From: Stramenopiles sp. TOSAG23-6 | Lineage: Eukaryota; Sar | NCBI GenBank assembly: GCA_900128565.1 | Contig: LT635923.1 | Location: 1-50,604, forward strand | Reading direction: 5' to 3' | Length of the DNA: 50,604 nucleotides | Part shown: positions 1 to 8,670 of the stretch, one piece after another | How the letters are laid out: each line of letters starts with the position of its first letter | Position numbering within the stretch: the first letter of the stretch is position 1 | Position numbers and translations under genes: made by a program | Notes under the pieces: generated by a model | The model's input: only the letters and a program-made list of their open reading frames with translations | Databases searched by the model: none | Told to the model about the DNA's origin: nothing

Positions 1-88
1 AAAATATTTCAAAAAAAAACTAAAATTTGTTAGGTACAAAATTTTTATAAAAAAATAAATTCGAATTTGAAAAAAAAATAAAACATAC
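1..88 (-). mobile_element. Introner-like intron, partial, cut by window edge
   Basis: Read on the minus strand this begins with GTATGTTTTATTTTT directly after the PH-locus exon at 89-362. It contains the TTTTGTACCTAAC branch-point block and is cut before its 3' end. The 5' half matches the introner at 1465-1557, while the part after the branch point matches the introner at 363-462. It is therefore a mosaic of its two neighbours. Confidence 0.8.
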
Positions 89-1464
89 ATGTAAGGACTT
101 CCACATCAGAAGATGCTGAATTTGTTCGAACTGATTTATTAAAAACTGAGATATCAAAACTACCAATTACACTAGGATTGAATAGGCTTGGTGCTGATAC
201 TTGACTTGAAGAATATTTAGAGTCTTTGTCTATATAGTCTATAGAATGATCTACACTAGAAGATTCAAATGCCGAACTTAAATTTTCTACCAATGGTGGA
301 TTTATATGAAGACAGTGCCACGTATGAATACTTCCATCTCCGGCCAAATCACGAGAAGAACCATGTATTGTGAAAAAATATTTCGAAAAAAAAACTAAAA
401 TTTGTTAGGTACAAAATTTCGTACGAAAAAAAAATTGAAATTTTGAAATTGCGAAAACGTACACGAATCATTTGAGGTTTATAATGATTACTACTGTCTG
501 TAACATCATCATCTTTATAATTATTTACGTTATTTTTCGTATTACTTTGAGTTAAGACTAATATCATATGATTAATAGAATTGATCCATGAACGCGCCTC
601 ACCGACTGTTTTTGCTCGGAGAGTCAATTTCTTACCATCAATATTCAGCACAAATGTGCCTTTCTTTTTTTCTTCATCTTGGCATGATAAAACACTAGTT
701 CCTCCACTACCATCTGCAAAATAAACATTTTTTATAGAACCGGATTTTTCTAATAAACGAAGATCAACTTGAGTTTTGGCATACGAAAATATTCCTCCAC
801 AGTATACTGTAGATTTCGTTAAAGACGCATGAGCCCGAAAGCGAAGTTGACAAAAACGTCGTTCCCAAGTAAGCATCCCATATCGCCAAGATCGTTTCCA
901 GAGAAAGCCTTTATTCAATATTTGTTCATGTGAAGACGTTTCAACATCTTTTTTCTCTGAGGGAGGACTATGAGACATGGAATTAGGGTTAGGGTTAGGG
1001 TTAGGCCGAAGATTTGTCCCGGATCCAAACCACTTGAAGCGTATACTTATTTTATGATCTAGATCACTTAGATTTTCTGATTTTTTATTTTTTTCTGAAT
1101 TTTTATTTACGTTTACATGCATTTCAATGATACATCGTTCGTAATCTCTACCATTAGCTGATAATTTAAACATCGGTCCTGATATTATTTGTGATTGAAG
1201 AATAGGTACTGAATGCGACATCATCGAATCTATACTATATTTTGTATTACTTTTAATGAGTTTGTTGTAATCATTATATGGTATAGTATGTGTAGTATTT
1301 GGTGATAATCTCGAAGGAATTAAAACACTAAAATATTCTGGCATTTCGTTTTTTTCTCCTTTCATTAGGGTTAGGGTTTTTTTTGTTGGTTGCATTGGCA
1401 TAGAAAAGCGTAACAAAGGAACTAGATCTCTTATTCTTTGTTTTTGTTTTCGTTTCAAAACCGT
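89..1464 (-). CDS. PH-domain protein, internal exons only (partial)
   Basis: Two exons on the minus strand (1464-463 and 362-89) are joined by an introner at 363-462, phase 0 on both sides. The first exon encodes a pleckstrin-homology fold. It has the classic start NKGFLWKRSWRYGMLTW, a WERRFCQL strand, and a C-terminal helix with EARSWINSINHMI containing the invariant Trp. PH domains bind phosphoinositides or proteins at membranes. Upstream lies an NPNPNPN tract encoded by TTAGGG-type repeats. The last exon (GSSRDLAGDGSIHTW onwards, Ser-rich) matches nothing I recognise. Neither start nor stop is present. The first exon opens after an introner whose other side is KDM8 in a different phase, so the true 5' exon of this gene is probably elsewhere. 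Codons 1464 to about 1340 are of uncertain coding status. Confidence 0.65.
363..462 (-). mobile_element. Introner-like intron in the PH-domain gene
   Basis: 100 nt. On the minus strand it opens GTACGTTTTCGCAATTTC, carries the TTTCGTACGAAA palindrome and TTTTGTACCTAAC, and closes CACAATACAT. CGT|GTACG at the 5' side and CAT|GGT at the 3' side keep phase 0. There is no AG at the 3' boundary. Confidence 0.85.
983..1006. repeat. TTAGGG tract inside coding sequence
   Basis: Nearly four TTAGGG units, encoding NPNPNPN in the PH-domain exon on the minus strand. Similar shorter in-gene tracts are at 1365-1378, 2170-2183, 14308-14336, 14474-14488, 23856-23872 and 24567-24579, all mirrored in arm 2. 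Confidence 0.85.
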
Positions 1465-1557
1465 ATGTATTTTGGAAAAATATTTGAAATATTTTTCGTT
1501 AGGTACAAAATTTCGTACGAAAAAAAAACTTCGAATTTGAAAAAAAATAAAACATAC
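1465..1557 (-). mobile_element. Introner-like intron at the KDM8/PH junction
   Basis: 93 nt. On the minus strand it starts GTATGTTTTATTTTTT and ends CCAAAATACAT. ATGTAT at the left boundary and ATACAT at the right form a 6-bp terminal inverted repeat. After TACCTAAC the sequence GAAAAATATTT/AAATATTTTTC forms a perfect 11-bp hairpin. The left exon (KDM8) ends in phase 1, whereas the long frame to the right is phase 0. Confidence 0.85.
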
Positions 1558-2686
1558 ATGCATTCACATGAACAGTAGTAGCATCCGATCCAGTGTCAGT
1601 TGGTAACAGAGCACTACAAAGAGATGGCTGTATAATATCTTCTTTTAAAAATGGTATTTGATCAAATAAAGGATGCTGAGCTAGATAGGCACATTGAGTA
1701 TTATCAATTGAACATTTTGAAAAACGTCCACAACTTTCACTTGGAATTACATGGTTTGTAATAAAGTCGGACAGAGTCATCACTTTTTGAGCCCAGCTAT
1801 TAGATAAATATGTTTGTGTGTTATCAGCTTTATTACATACTTCTACAGGGACAATTCTATCACCAGCTACTTTCTTTAGATATGATGCATCAGACCATAA
1901 ATGTTTACTGCCAGTTTTGAGCGCTGGCCACTCAGACAAACTACCTGTGATTATAACAGGAGTGGTTGACTTCATAAAATTTTCTTTAAACTCAGAAATT
2001 GTCATTTTCTGAATTCCGTCATTCGTTCTAAAAGGGACACGACTTATTGGTGAAACATACTTGGATTTACTCCCACGAACCCATAATGGTGTTGACTCTT
2101 TCAGCACTTTACGTTTTACATTACAACTAGATGAGTGAATTTCTGGACAACTATCAATCGTTTCGTTTGTAGGGTTAGGGTTTTGAGTATCATGAGGGTT
2201 GTTTAACTGAACTGCTTTGGATGCCTTTGATATAATATCTTTAGCCATTAAATTCCAATGCGGTCCACCTCGAAGTAACGCTAAATCAATTGCTCTCAGT
2301 GCAGCTCTGCCACCATCAATAGAACCATTTGAGGCTAAGAAACTTGACTCGGCCCACTGGATCGAGGCAAAACTATAGGCGCCGAGCCATGCGCAACGAT
2401 GTTGCATCGTGACTGCTATACCTGCATCGTCATTCATTTCCATTGTACCAATTGCTTCAAATGTTGAATCTCTGGTTAGATCAGCCAAACGTTCGGCCTC
2501 GCGCCGTGTAAAGTCAGAGCTTCCCACTAAATTAGCCTTTTTCAGTGCTTCAGCTGTTTGGACTAAAAGTTTCGCAGTGTTTACACCACCTTCCTTTTGA
2601 AGTTGATAAATAAGCTTTCGAGATGGCGATACAGTTGATGATTCAAAGGAAGCTTCTGCAAGCATCTTGTTCAGAACAGGATCCAT
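1558..2686 (-). CDS. KDM8: KDM8/JMJD5-like JmjC oxygenase, 3'-truncated
   Basis: KDM8 (JMJD5) is a Fe(II)/2-oxoglutarate JmjC oxygenase acting on proteins in the nucleus and cytosol. About 376 residues are present. A helical N-terminal region contains RAALRAIDLALLRGG. The start of the JmjC fold has TPVIITGSLSEWPA, VPVEVCNK and a near-identical family signature, YLAQHPLFDQIPFLKEDI. The exon stops after TTVHVNA plus one base (T). In KDM8 the next residues are Trp-Phe-Gly and then the metal-binding HxD. A T|GG split codon for that Trp is expected, but the exon after the introner starts AC and never supplies HxD. The catalytic half is therefore absent here. The ATG at 2686 is preferred over an upstream TTG. 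The gene is divergent from NDUFB9, 276 bp away. The phase mismatch at its intron suggests a chimeric join. Confidence 0.9.
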
Positions 2687-2962
2687 TTTGAATGATAATT
2701 TTGTTAAGGACAATAAATAGTTATCGTCCCTCTACGACATTACGTATTGGATTATAGGGTTTTGGGCGTAGTCTCAAACAAGTTAAGCTGACTCATGATA
2801 CCCGGTACACATACAGTAGCGCGAATTTCGAATTTGTGACCGACACATGCAACAACAAACAGTCGAGTACTACTACGGCTAGTACTTACAATTATATCAA
2901 TTATTGAGAGAGACTGTATATTTTTTAGAAATATAAGGACTTGTATAGTGCTCTATTAAATA
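2687..2962. promoter_or_regulatory. Divergent intergenic region KDM8/NDUFB9
   Basis: 276 bp between two start codons, so presumably a bidirectional promoter. It contains a palindromic TACCCGGTACA block at 2799-2809, one of several GGTAC-type blocks found upstream of genes in this window. No clear TATA box was seen. Confidence 0.4.
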
Positions 2963-3442
2963 ATGACTGCAATGAATCGCCCATTTCAGATTGCAAGTGC
3001 ATACTACAGACAGGCACCAGGAAGATTAACACATCAGCAAACTGTCACTCGCTTGTACCGCCACTCTCTGAAGTTGATGATGAGTTGGGCTGGTGACCGT
3101 GAGTTGATTTGCGACGAAGCTGATAAAATCCGAGCTCAATTTGATTCTTATAAATCATACGACCCATCTTCTGGTGCTGTGAAACGTGCTATTCGTGAAG
3201 GTAATGAAAAGTTGGCATATTACACTCATCCTGATAAGTACACGATTCCATATCTTCCTGGAGGCTCAAAGTTCATGCGTAATGCCCCACCACCGCTTGA
3301 AGCATGTTTTCCAGATGGCATACCTGATGACGTCGCAAAGTCTGTTAGCTCTGTAGAATGTCACCCAGATGGTATCCCTTCAACTATTAGATCGGGAAAT
3401 CAAAGAATATTGATTGATGCAATGGCCAAGGAATTAAAGTAG
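2963..3442 (+). CDS. NDUFB9: NADH dehydrogenase (complex I) LYR subunit NDUFB9/B22
   Basis: 159 residues, matching the usual size of this accessory subunit of mitochondrial complex I (family members also called LYRM3/B22). The diagnostic Leu-Tyr-Arg motif is at residues 31-33 (TRLYRHSLKLM). It is followed by the helical LYR fold and the conserved C-terminal block THPDKYTIPYLPGGSKFMRN, then PPPLEACFPDGIP, typical of NDUFB9. The LYR motif binds the mitochondrial acyl carrier protein in the complex. No introns. ATG at 2963, with a second possible ATG three codons on. The gene faces SNF8 tail to tail, 171 bp apart. Its presence shows an aerobic mitochondrion with complex I. Confidence 0.88.
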   Translation: MTAMNRPFQIASAYYRQAPGRLTHQQTVTRLYRHSLKLMMSWAGDRELICDEADKIRAQFDSYKSYDPSSGAVKRAIREGNEKLAYYTHPDKYTIPYLPGGSKFMRNAPPPLEACFPDGIPDDVAKSVSSVECHPDGIPSTIRSGNQRILIDAMAKELK

Positions 3443-3613
3443 TTAGTTGTCTCAGTCAACAATAAGAAAAAATAAATCACAAAGACAATGTCAAAATAAA
3501 AATAATTTCTTTTTATTTTGAATAAATCAACGATAAAATATACTTTATCACTATTTAGCATATTATTGTAACCGTATATGTATTGTCAGTTATTTATAAC
3601 GTCATGACTATTA

Positions 3614-4336
3614 CTATTGCCTATTTAAAAACCAATATTGGCGATTGTCACCCGCGCCGCCATCATCAATCCAAACCATACCTTCACGAGTCAACATCAT
3701 CAATGCTTGCTCTGCGCGACTCTTGGACCAATTCAAATTTTTCTTTATCATCAATGTATCAATGTATCCTCTTTCATGTGCTAAACTTATTAATGCCGTG
3801 TGATCTACGTTCAATTCCACCGGAACCGAACAAATCATTGTGCTACTTCCAGCTGATAGCAGACTAAAGCCAGCACCAAGTATTTTCATTTTGCTGACTG
3901 CAGTTTTAATGTCATCCACGCTTACAGCTGCTGCTTTGCTTCCTCTCATTTTCAAAAGTAACTTGTGAAGATCATCCACAGATATCAGTCCACCGTTTCG
4001 TGGTCTAGTAGAAACACATACATCAAGAATTTGAACTCCAAGCTCATAATAAAAGTCATTTGAACCTAAGAGCTCTGCCCAGAAGCCTTTATTTGACGCA
4101 AGAGGATCAACCCCAATAGATGAACACATTTTCTGGAATTGCATGCGGAACTCTGGGTCTTGATTGATAGATTTCTTGTGCTTTAAAGCGAATTTTTCTA
4201 AGTTACTTTTAAATTCTGTCAAAGTATTCGCTGCATGTGTCATTAACTCCTTCCGCATGGCAGTTCCCCTGGCTTTGAATTGACTATCCTGATTTCTACG
4301 TTGTATCAAACCTGCTCGACCTATACGTCGCCTCAT
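3614..4336 (-). CDS. SNF8: ESCRT-II subunit SNF8/VPS22 (EAP30)
   Basis: 240 residues, close to the usual 230-260. The protein is the central subunit of ESCRT-II, which sorts ubiquitinated cargo into multivesicular bodies. It starts with the invariant MRRRIGRAGL and an N-terminal helical hairpin (KARGTAMRKELMTHAAN, then TEFKSNLEKFA). NDFYYELGVQILDVC and two winged-helix domains (roughly residues 130-240) follow, ending in the family block GMVWIDDGGAGDNRQYWF. No intron. It is divergent from the TPR gene at 4685. Confidence 0.95.
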   Translation of the reverse strand: MRRRIGRAGLIQRRNQDSQFKARGTAMRKELMTHAANTLTEFKSNLEKFALKHKKSINQDPEFRMQFQKMCSSIGVDPLASNKGFWAELLGSNDFYYELGVQILDVCVSTRPRNGGLISVDDLHKLLLKMRGSKAAAVSVDDIKTAVSKMKILGAGFSLLSAGSSTMICSVPVELNVDHTALISLAHERGYIDTLMIKKNLNWSKSRAEQALMMLTREGMVWIDDGGAGDNRQYWFLNRQ

Positions 4337-4684
4337 GATTAATGTGAATTCTATTTATAATCAATAATTTTGAAATATGATGGAACAGGAAAGTTTTCCT
4401 CTCACTCTGCAAGTACCTACGTACCGTCAAGACTTAAAAAAAGAGCTTTCGTGAAGAAGTCGAACTTCGAAGTGTCAATGGAAGTCAAAAATAGAATGAT
4501 AGAACACGAAAATTTTCTTTTTTTTTTGAAACCGTCAAAATTATTGTGACTACTACGGTACTACTCTCTACTATATCAGCTTTAGTATCAAGTCATTGGA
4601 GAATCTGATCAAAATTCTTCTTCATTAACTCTTATCCAAAGCGGAAATAAATCTGTTTTCATCGTGAAATAACTCACAGCCTTT
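4337..4684. promoter_or_regulatory. Divergent intergenic region SNF8/TPR gene
   Basis: 348 bp without an ORF. It contains GTACCTACGTACCG at 4413-4426 and CGGTAC at 4556-4561, resembling blocks upstream of other genes here, plus a T-rich tract near 4517. It presumably serves both start codons. No RNA gene was seen. Confidence 0.35.
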
Positions 4685-6144
4685 ATGAGTAGTACTAATC
4701 TTTCTGCTAAAGGCATAGGCAATGAAAGTGGAATTCACCAAGAGCAAAAGGTGGTTGATACTCCTTCAATAAAACGTACCTCAAGTCATGACTCTTCAAT
4801 AAATCGTACCTCAAGTCATGACTCTTTATCTGATACACCAATGTGTAATATACAGTATGATACATCTACAGCTACAGCAATTTGTGAATTATGCGCTGCA
4901 GCAGACAGAGGGAAACAAATCGTTGATAACGTAAATGCTTCGTTTTTATACGGCGACGACCCTGTGCGTTTATCTGAAGGTCGTCGAGCTATCAATTACT
5001 GGAAATCCCGGCTTCAAAAGTACACCGGCCAAATAGCTTCCTCTTTATTACCCTCAATTGATGCAGTAAGTGTGTCAGGATTACCATCGACAGTTCGCGA
5101 GCAAAGACGTGTACTTGTTGAAGTAAGTACACTTTTAGAAGACAGATTGAAAAGGCATTACGATAGTATTGAAGCATTTTGTGAACTATTAGATTCGGAA
5201 ACTAACAAATTTACGTGGGAAAACTTGATGCTTGAAGCTCAAACACGTATCAAGAATCGACATGTACAAGATGAAGAGGAATCATTGGAGTGTTCAACGA
5301 GTTCAATACCTCTGCCACCCATCCCAGCCGCAGCTGAAGTCCCACTAACACCTCATTCCCGAGAACAAGATTCCATGTCGTATAAAAAGACTACTACAAA
5401 TATAAGTGATGTAGTTAGTCCTAGTAAACCTACTACATTAAACATCAATAATTCCAATGCGTTGAAAATCAAGGGTAATGATGCATTACGCAATGGTCAA
5501 CCTCAAGTAGCGATTAACTTTTATACAAAAGCGTTGGAGCTGTCCCCAAATGGTCCTGATTCTCATATTTTCTTTTCAAATAGAGCTGCTGCTCAGATGT
5601 ATCTTTTACATTACAAAAAAGCTATTTTTGATTGTCGTGCGGCACTTCGGTTAAAACCTAGGTTTGCTAAAGCTCATGCACGATTAGGTACAGCTCATTA
5701 CAATTTAAGAGAGTTTCATAATGCGATAACAGCATACGAAAAAGCTTTAGTATATGTCCGTTTTCATTAATTTTTTTCCTAAAGGTTTTTTTTTTCTTGA
5801 AAATTTCATACCTAACGATTTTTTTCACTAAAACATTTTTTTTCATAATACAGGATCCTTCATTGATATCTGCCAGAACTAATCTAAATGCAGCTCGTAA
5901 TCAACTACAACATCAAAATACTCGTACTAAAGGAAATGATAAGACTACAAATAAAATTCCACATGTATCAGATTCTAATTCTTCGTTAAACGATTTTAGA
6001 GACAATCTAAGCGATGCTTTTACCCATACAACACAGAAAGCAGTAAAATGGGGGGAAAATGTATACAATAAAATAATGACTGACGAACCTGACTACACTT
6101 CTAAATCGAATGACGGAAATCATCACTCAAAAAAAATCCTATGA
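4685..6144 (+). CDS. SGT-like TPR co-chaperone (two exons)
   Basis: Exons 4685-5755 and 5854-6144 give 453 residues. The N-terminal ~250 residues are unrecognised, with two near-identical TSSHDS blocks and a helical segment. From about residue 258 there are three TPRs of the SGT/HOP type: LKIKGNDALRNGQ, FFSNRAAAQMY, AKAHARLGTAHYN. They keep the Lys, Asn, Asn, Lys, Arg carboxylate-clamp pattern that binds the EEVD tails of Hsp70/Hsp90. Joining at the introner restores the TPR boundary EKALVY|DPSLISAR, which is good evidence for that splice. The frame ends at 6144 just after an A8 run. With one A fewer it would continue into a Lys/Glu-rich coiled coil (SYEDLVYALESERKK), so the C-terminus may be frameshifted. 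Confidence 0.85.
5756..5853 (+). mobile_element. Introner-like intron with canonical 3' AG
   Basis: 98 nt. It opens GTCCGTTTTCATT, has the ATACCTAAC block, and ends CATAATACAG. It is the most diverged copy and the only one with AG at the position where the others read AATACAT. Phase is 0 on both sides, and the TPR homology across the join fixes its boundaries. It therefore anchors the boundary model for the whole family. Confidence 0.9.
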
Positions 6145-6565
6145 AGATTTAGTCTATGCTTTGGAATCAGAAAGGAAAAAACGTTCTGAATTAGAATTAG
6201 AAAATAGTCGTTTAAGAAAAATTAGAATTAGAAAATAGTTAGAAAATAGTCGTTTAAGAAAAATTGATGGAGGCAAAAGACAAAAAATATTCATTTAAAG
6301 AGTAAATAATATATCCTGGTCGCACTTTCCATAAAGTTAATACAAAAAGGAATATTGTCATGGAGGGATAAGCAAACTCTAAAACTTCCATTGTGCGAAA
6401 TTTATTAAAGATTCAATTTCAAATTTGTCATCCATATAATAAATGCATGAAAACCAAAAGTATATACAAGTGTTTTTATTTTACCTATAGTATTGAATAA
6501 TAACACATTGTTTTTATTTTACCTATAGTATTGAATAATAACACATTTGAAGAATTATAATGCAC
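6145..6565. other. Convergent 3' intergenic region with decayed coiled-coil frame and tandem repeat
   Basis: The stretch 6130-6297 reads as a coiled-coil tail of the TPR gene if the A8 run at 6129-6136 is shortened by one. It is then disrupted by a partial duplication of a TTAGAAAATAGTCG segment near 6190-6260. A 38-nt unit is repeated exactly twice in tandem at 6471-6508 and 6509-6546, just downstream of both gene ends. Confidence 0.5.
6471..6546. repeat. 38-bp exact tandem duplication
   Basis: Two adjacent identical 38-nt units, starting TGTTTTTATTTTACC and ending AATAACACAT. They lie in the shared 3' region of the TPR gene and the RNF212-like gene. Confidence 0.9.
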
Positions 6566-8300
6566 TTATAAAAGTTGCTTCGGAGTCCTTGGAAAACTTG
6601 ATGATACTGTACCATGTTCATTGCGAAATCCTGGAGTTCTTTTAGCTCTACGACGAAAATTCGCAAATCGATGTTTTAAAACTCGAGGGCGCTTTGGAGT
6701 TTTTAATGACGATTGCTCTGAGATATTTCGTGAAGGTGTCACTGTAGTAGTATGTTTCTTTAAATTATCAATTTGTTTGCTATTATTATTTCGTGACATT
6801 TCATCCAATGTCTTTCTGCCATTTATTGATATTTTATTATTTCGTGACATTTCATCCAATGTCTTTCTGCCATTTATTGGTATTTTCTGACAATTTGTAA
6901 ATGGTGGATTATTATTTCGTGACACTTTGTGCAATTTTGGAATAGCACAATTTTTTTTATTATTATTTTCTACTTTTTGAACATTAGAAAAATCTCCAGA
7001 TTTCCTTGAATTACGAAACTGTGAATTTGTAGAAATATTTCTGCTGTTATTCATTGTATTCGTATTGTTTCTATTATTGATTAACTTTCGAGCTCTACAT
7101 GGTGACGGTGTCAATGTTGCATCGCGAACTCGAGATCTTTTCCGTAATAGCGATGTCACTGAATATTGTGAAGGGGTTTTATTTACATTACGATTTGGTG
7201 TTTTATTAAAATGTCTTTGGCTTTTACTAACAGACATTTGACTTGGATTGATGCCTCTGCGAGATACAGATAACAAATTTGACGATTGTCTTTGTACCAT
7301 TTGATGTGGTGATTGTCTTNGTACCATTTGATGTGGTGATTGTCTTTGAAACTCTTGAATATTTCTATTCATTCTACTTGAAGACATCATTCTACGAGAT
7401 GGAGTGAATATGTTTTGTGTTTTCCGGAATGAATTTTTCTCAGAGCCTTGGGAAGATAGTATTGTATCAGATAGAGCTACTGGGGTACGAAATTGAGTAG
7501 AGAAAGAAGCATTATTTGGATTATAATGATTATTTTTTGGTGTTGTTGCTATATATTTCTCTTTCTCTTGAGAGGAGTCTGTGACGTCATTTTTGTTCAT
7601 GTTTATCAAATAGGATTTATTTTTTGGTGTGTTACTCTTATTGAAGAGTTGTTTTATTCTCTTTCGACCACCCAAAGTATTGAGTGGTTGTTGACTTGTA
7701 CATTGTCTGGTGTCACGTTTTGTGAGAAAATATTTCCAAAAAAAATATCGTTAGGTACACAATTACGTACGAAAACAACATCTGAATTTTAAATTTATGA
7801 TAAACACGCACACGTTGCCGTACTGAGAGTGAGGATTTATTAATAGGATGATTCGATACTGAAGCATTTTGAGCTTGCGCTTGGAGAGATTTCGTTTTCG
7901 TCTCGAGTTGTTCCTGATATTTTTTTAACTCTGAATTTTCTTTACTCAATTTGGATTTTTCCTTCTCAAGATGAGCCAAATACAACGCAACCTGCTTTTG
8001 CTGGAACTCGCGGATTTCTAATACACCGGCCTCTATAGTTTCTGGATTACCAAGGACTTTTCGAGAAACCTCATCTGGTACATCTGAAGAACCTAAGTTG
8101 ATGAACATACAAGAAGCAACATCACATACCTGACATCGGTTTTTCTGGTAGTAGTTGGAGTTTAAACACTTTTTGCAAATAAAGTGCTTACAACTTGTTA
8201 CAAATATATTTGAAAGACAAGATATTTCTAAAAAGCAAACGTTGCAACGCTGTGCATAGTTAGAAGTACTTACATGATCTTTGATTTTTCGTACAGTCAT
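6566..8300 (-). CDS. RNF212/Zip3-like RING protein (two exons)
   Basis: Exons 8300-7812 and 7714-6566 give 545 residues. An N-terminal RING has C19-x2-C22, C37-x-H39, C42-x2-C45 and C56-x2-C59. It is followed by EIREFQQKQVALYLAHLEKE and a coiled coil to about residue 145. This matches the RNF212/ZHP-3/Zip3 layout (RING, then a helix containing the LEFQ-type motif). These are SUMO/ubiquitin E3 factors that designate meiotic crossovers on the synaptonemal complex. The second exon is a long Ser/Asn/Arg-rich, probably disordered tail with in-frame repeats: RQSPHQMVQ twice and NGRKTLDEMSRNN twice. The N at 7320 falls in the first repeat, where the neighbouring unit suggests Gln. An intact gene implies a meiotic cycle. 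Family assignment is confident for the RING part only. Confidence 0.72.
7715..7811 (-). mobile_element. Introner-like intron in RNF212-like gene
   Basis: 97 nt, minus strand. It opens GTGCGTGTTTATCAT, carries CGTACGTAAT and GTGTACCTAAC, and ends CTCACAAAACGT. ACGT is present at both flanks (CAACGT| and AAACGT|), resembling a 4-bp duplication. Phase is 0 on both sides. There is no AG at the end. Confidence 0.8.
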
Positions 8301-8670
8301 TTAGTAGTAATTGTTTAAAGAGAAGGGACTAGCGTTGAATAATTCTGATTGTTTCAATACTATGGTCGCTATCACAGTCCACGAATGATTTCTTCATGTA
8401 TTCATCTGTATCTCTTTGTCATACAGAGTATGTACCTTCCAGTTCTTGCTTACTTAGAATGACCTTGAAGTCGAAGAATATAGAACAATTGAGGCTGTTG
8501 TAGATTACGTGGTACCCGTATTATAAATAGCGACTGTGGTACATGACTTCAAGAATCAGAGAAAATGGGAGAAAATGACAGCGAAAATAATTCGCGATTA
8601 TTATTTCGATTTAGGGTTAGGGTTTAGTCAAAGTCGGGAAGAGAAAAAAAATATTTTGATTATTATTTAA
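8301..8670. other. Intergenic region upstream of RNF212-like gene
   Basis: 370 bp between the start of the RNF212-like gene and the stop of the large LRR gene, both on the minus strand. It contains GGTACCCG at 8511-8518, a TATAAATA block at 8522-8529, GTGGTAC at 8536-8542, and a TTAGGG-like tract at 8611-8626. No gene was seen. Confidence 0.4.

Noticed and set aside
983-1006. A chromosome end
   Set aside because: The TTAGGG tract has under four units, is in an exon, and is flanked by coding sequence on both sides.
1465-1557. U12-type AT-AC introns
   Set aside because: AT-AC ends can be drawn for some copies by sliding two bases, but not for all. The conserved 5' context is GTnCG, and no U12 5' or branch consensus is present.
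1465-2686. A natural KDM8-PH fusion protein
   Set aside because: The exon phases do not match across the introner, and the KDM8 active-site half is missing. A chimeric join is simpler.
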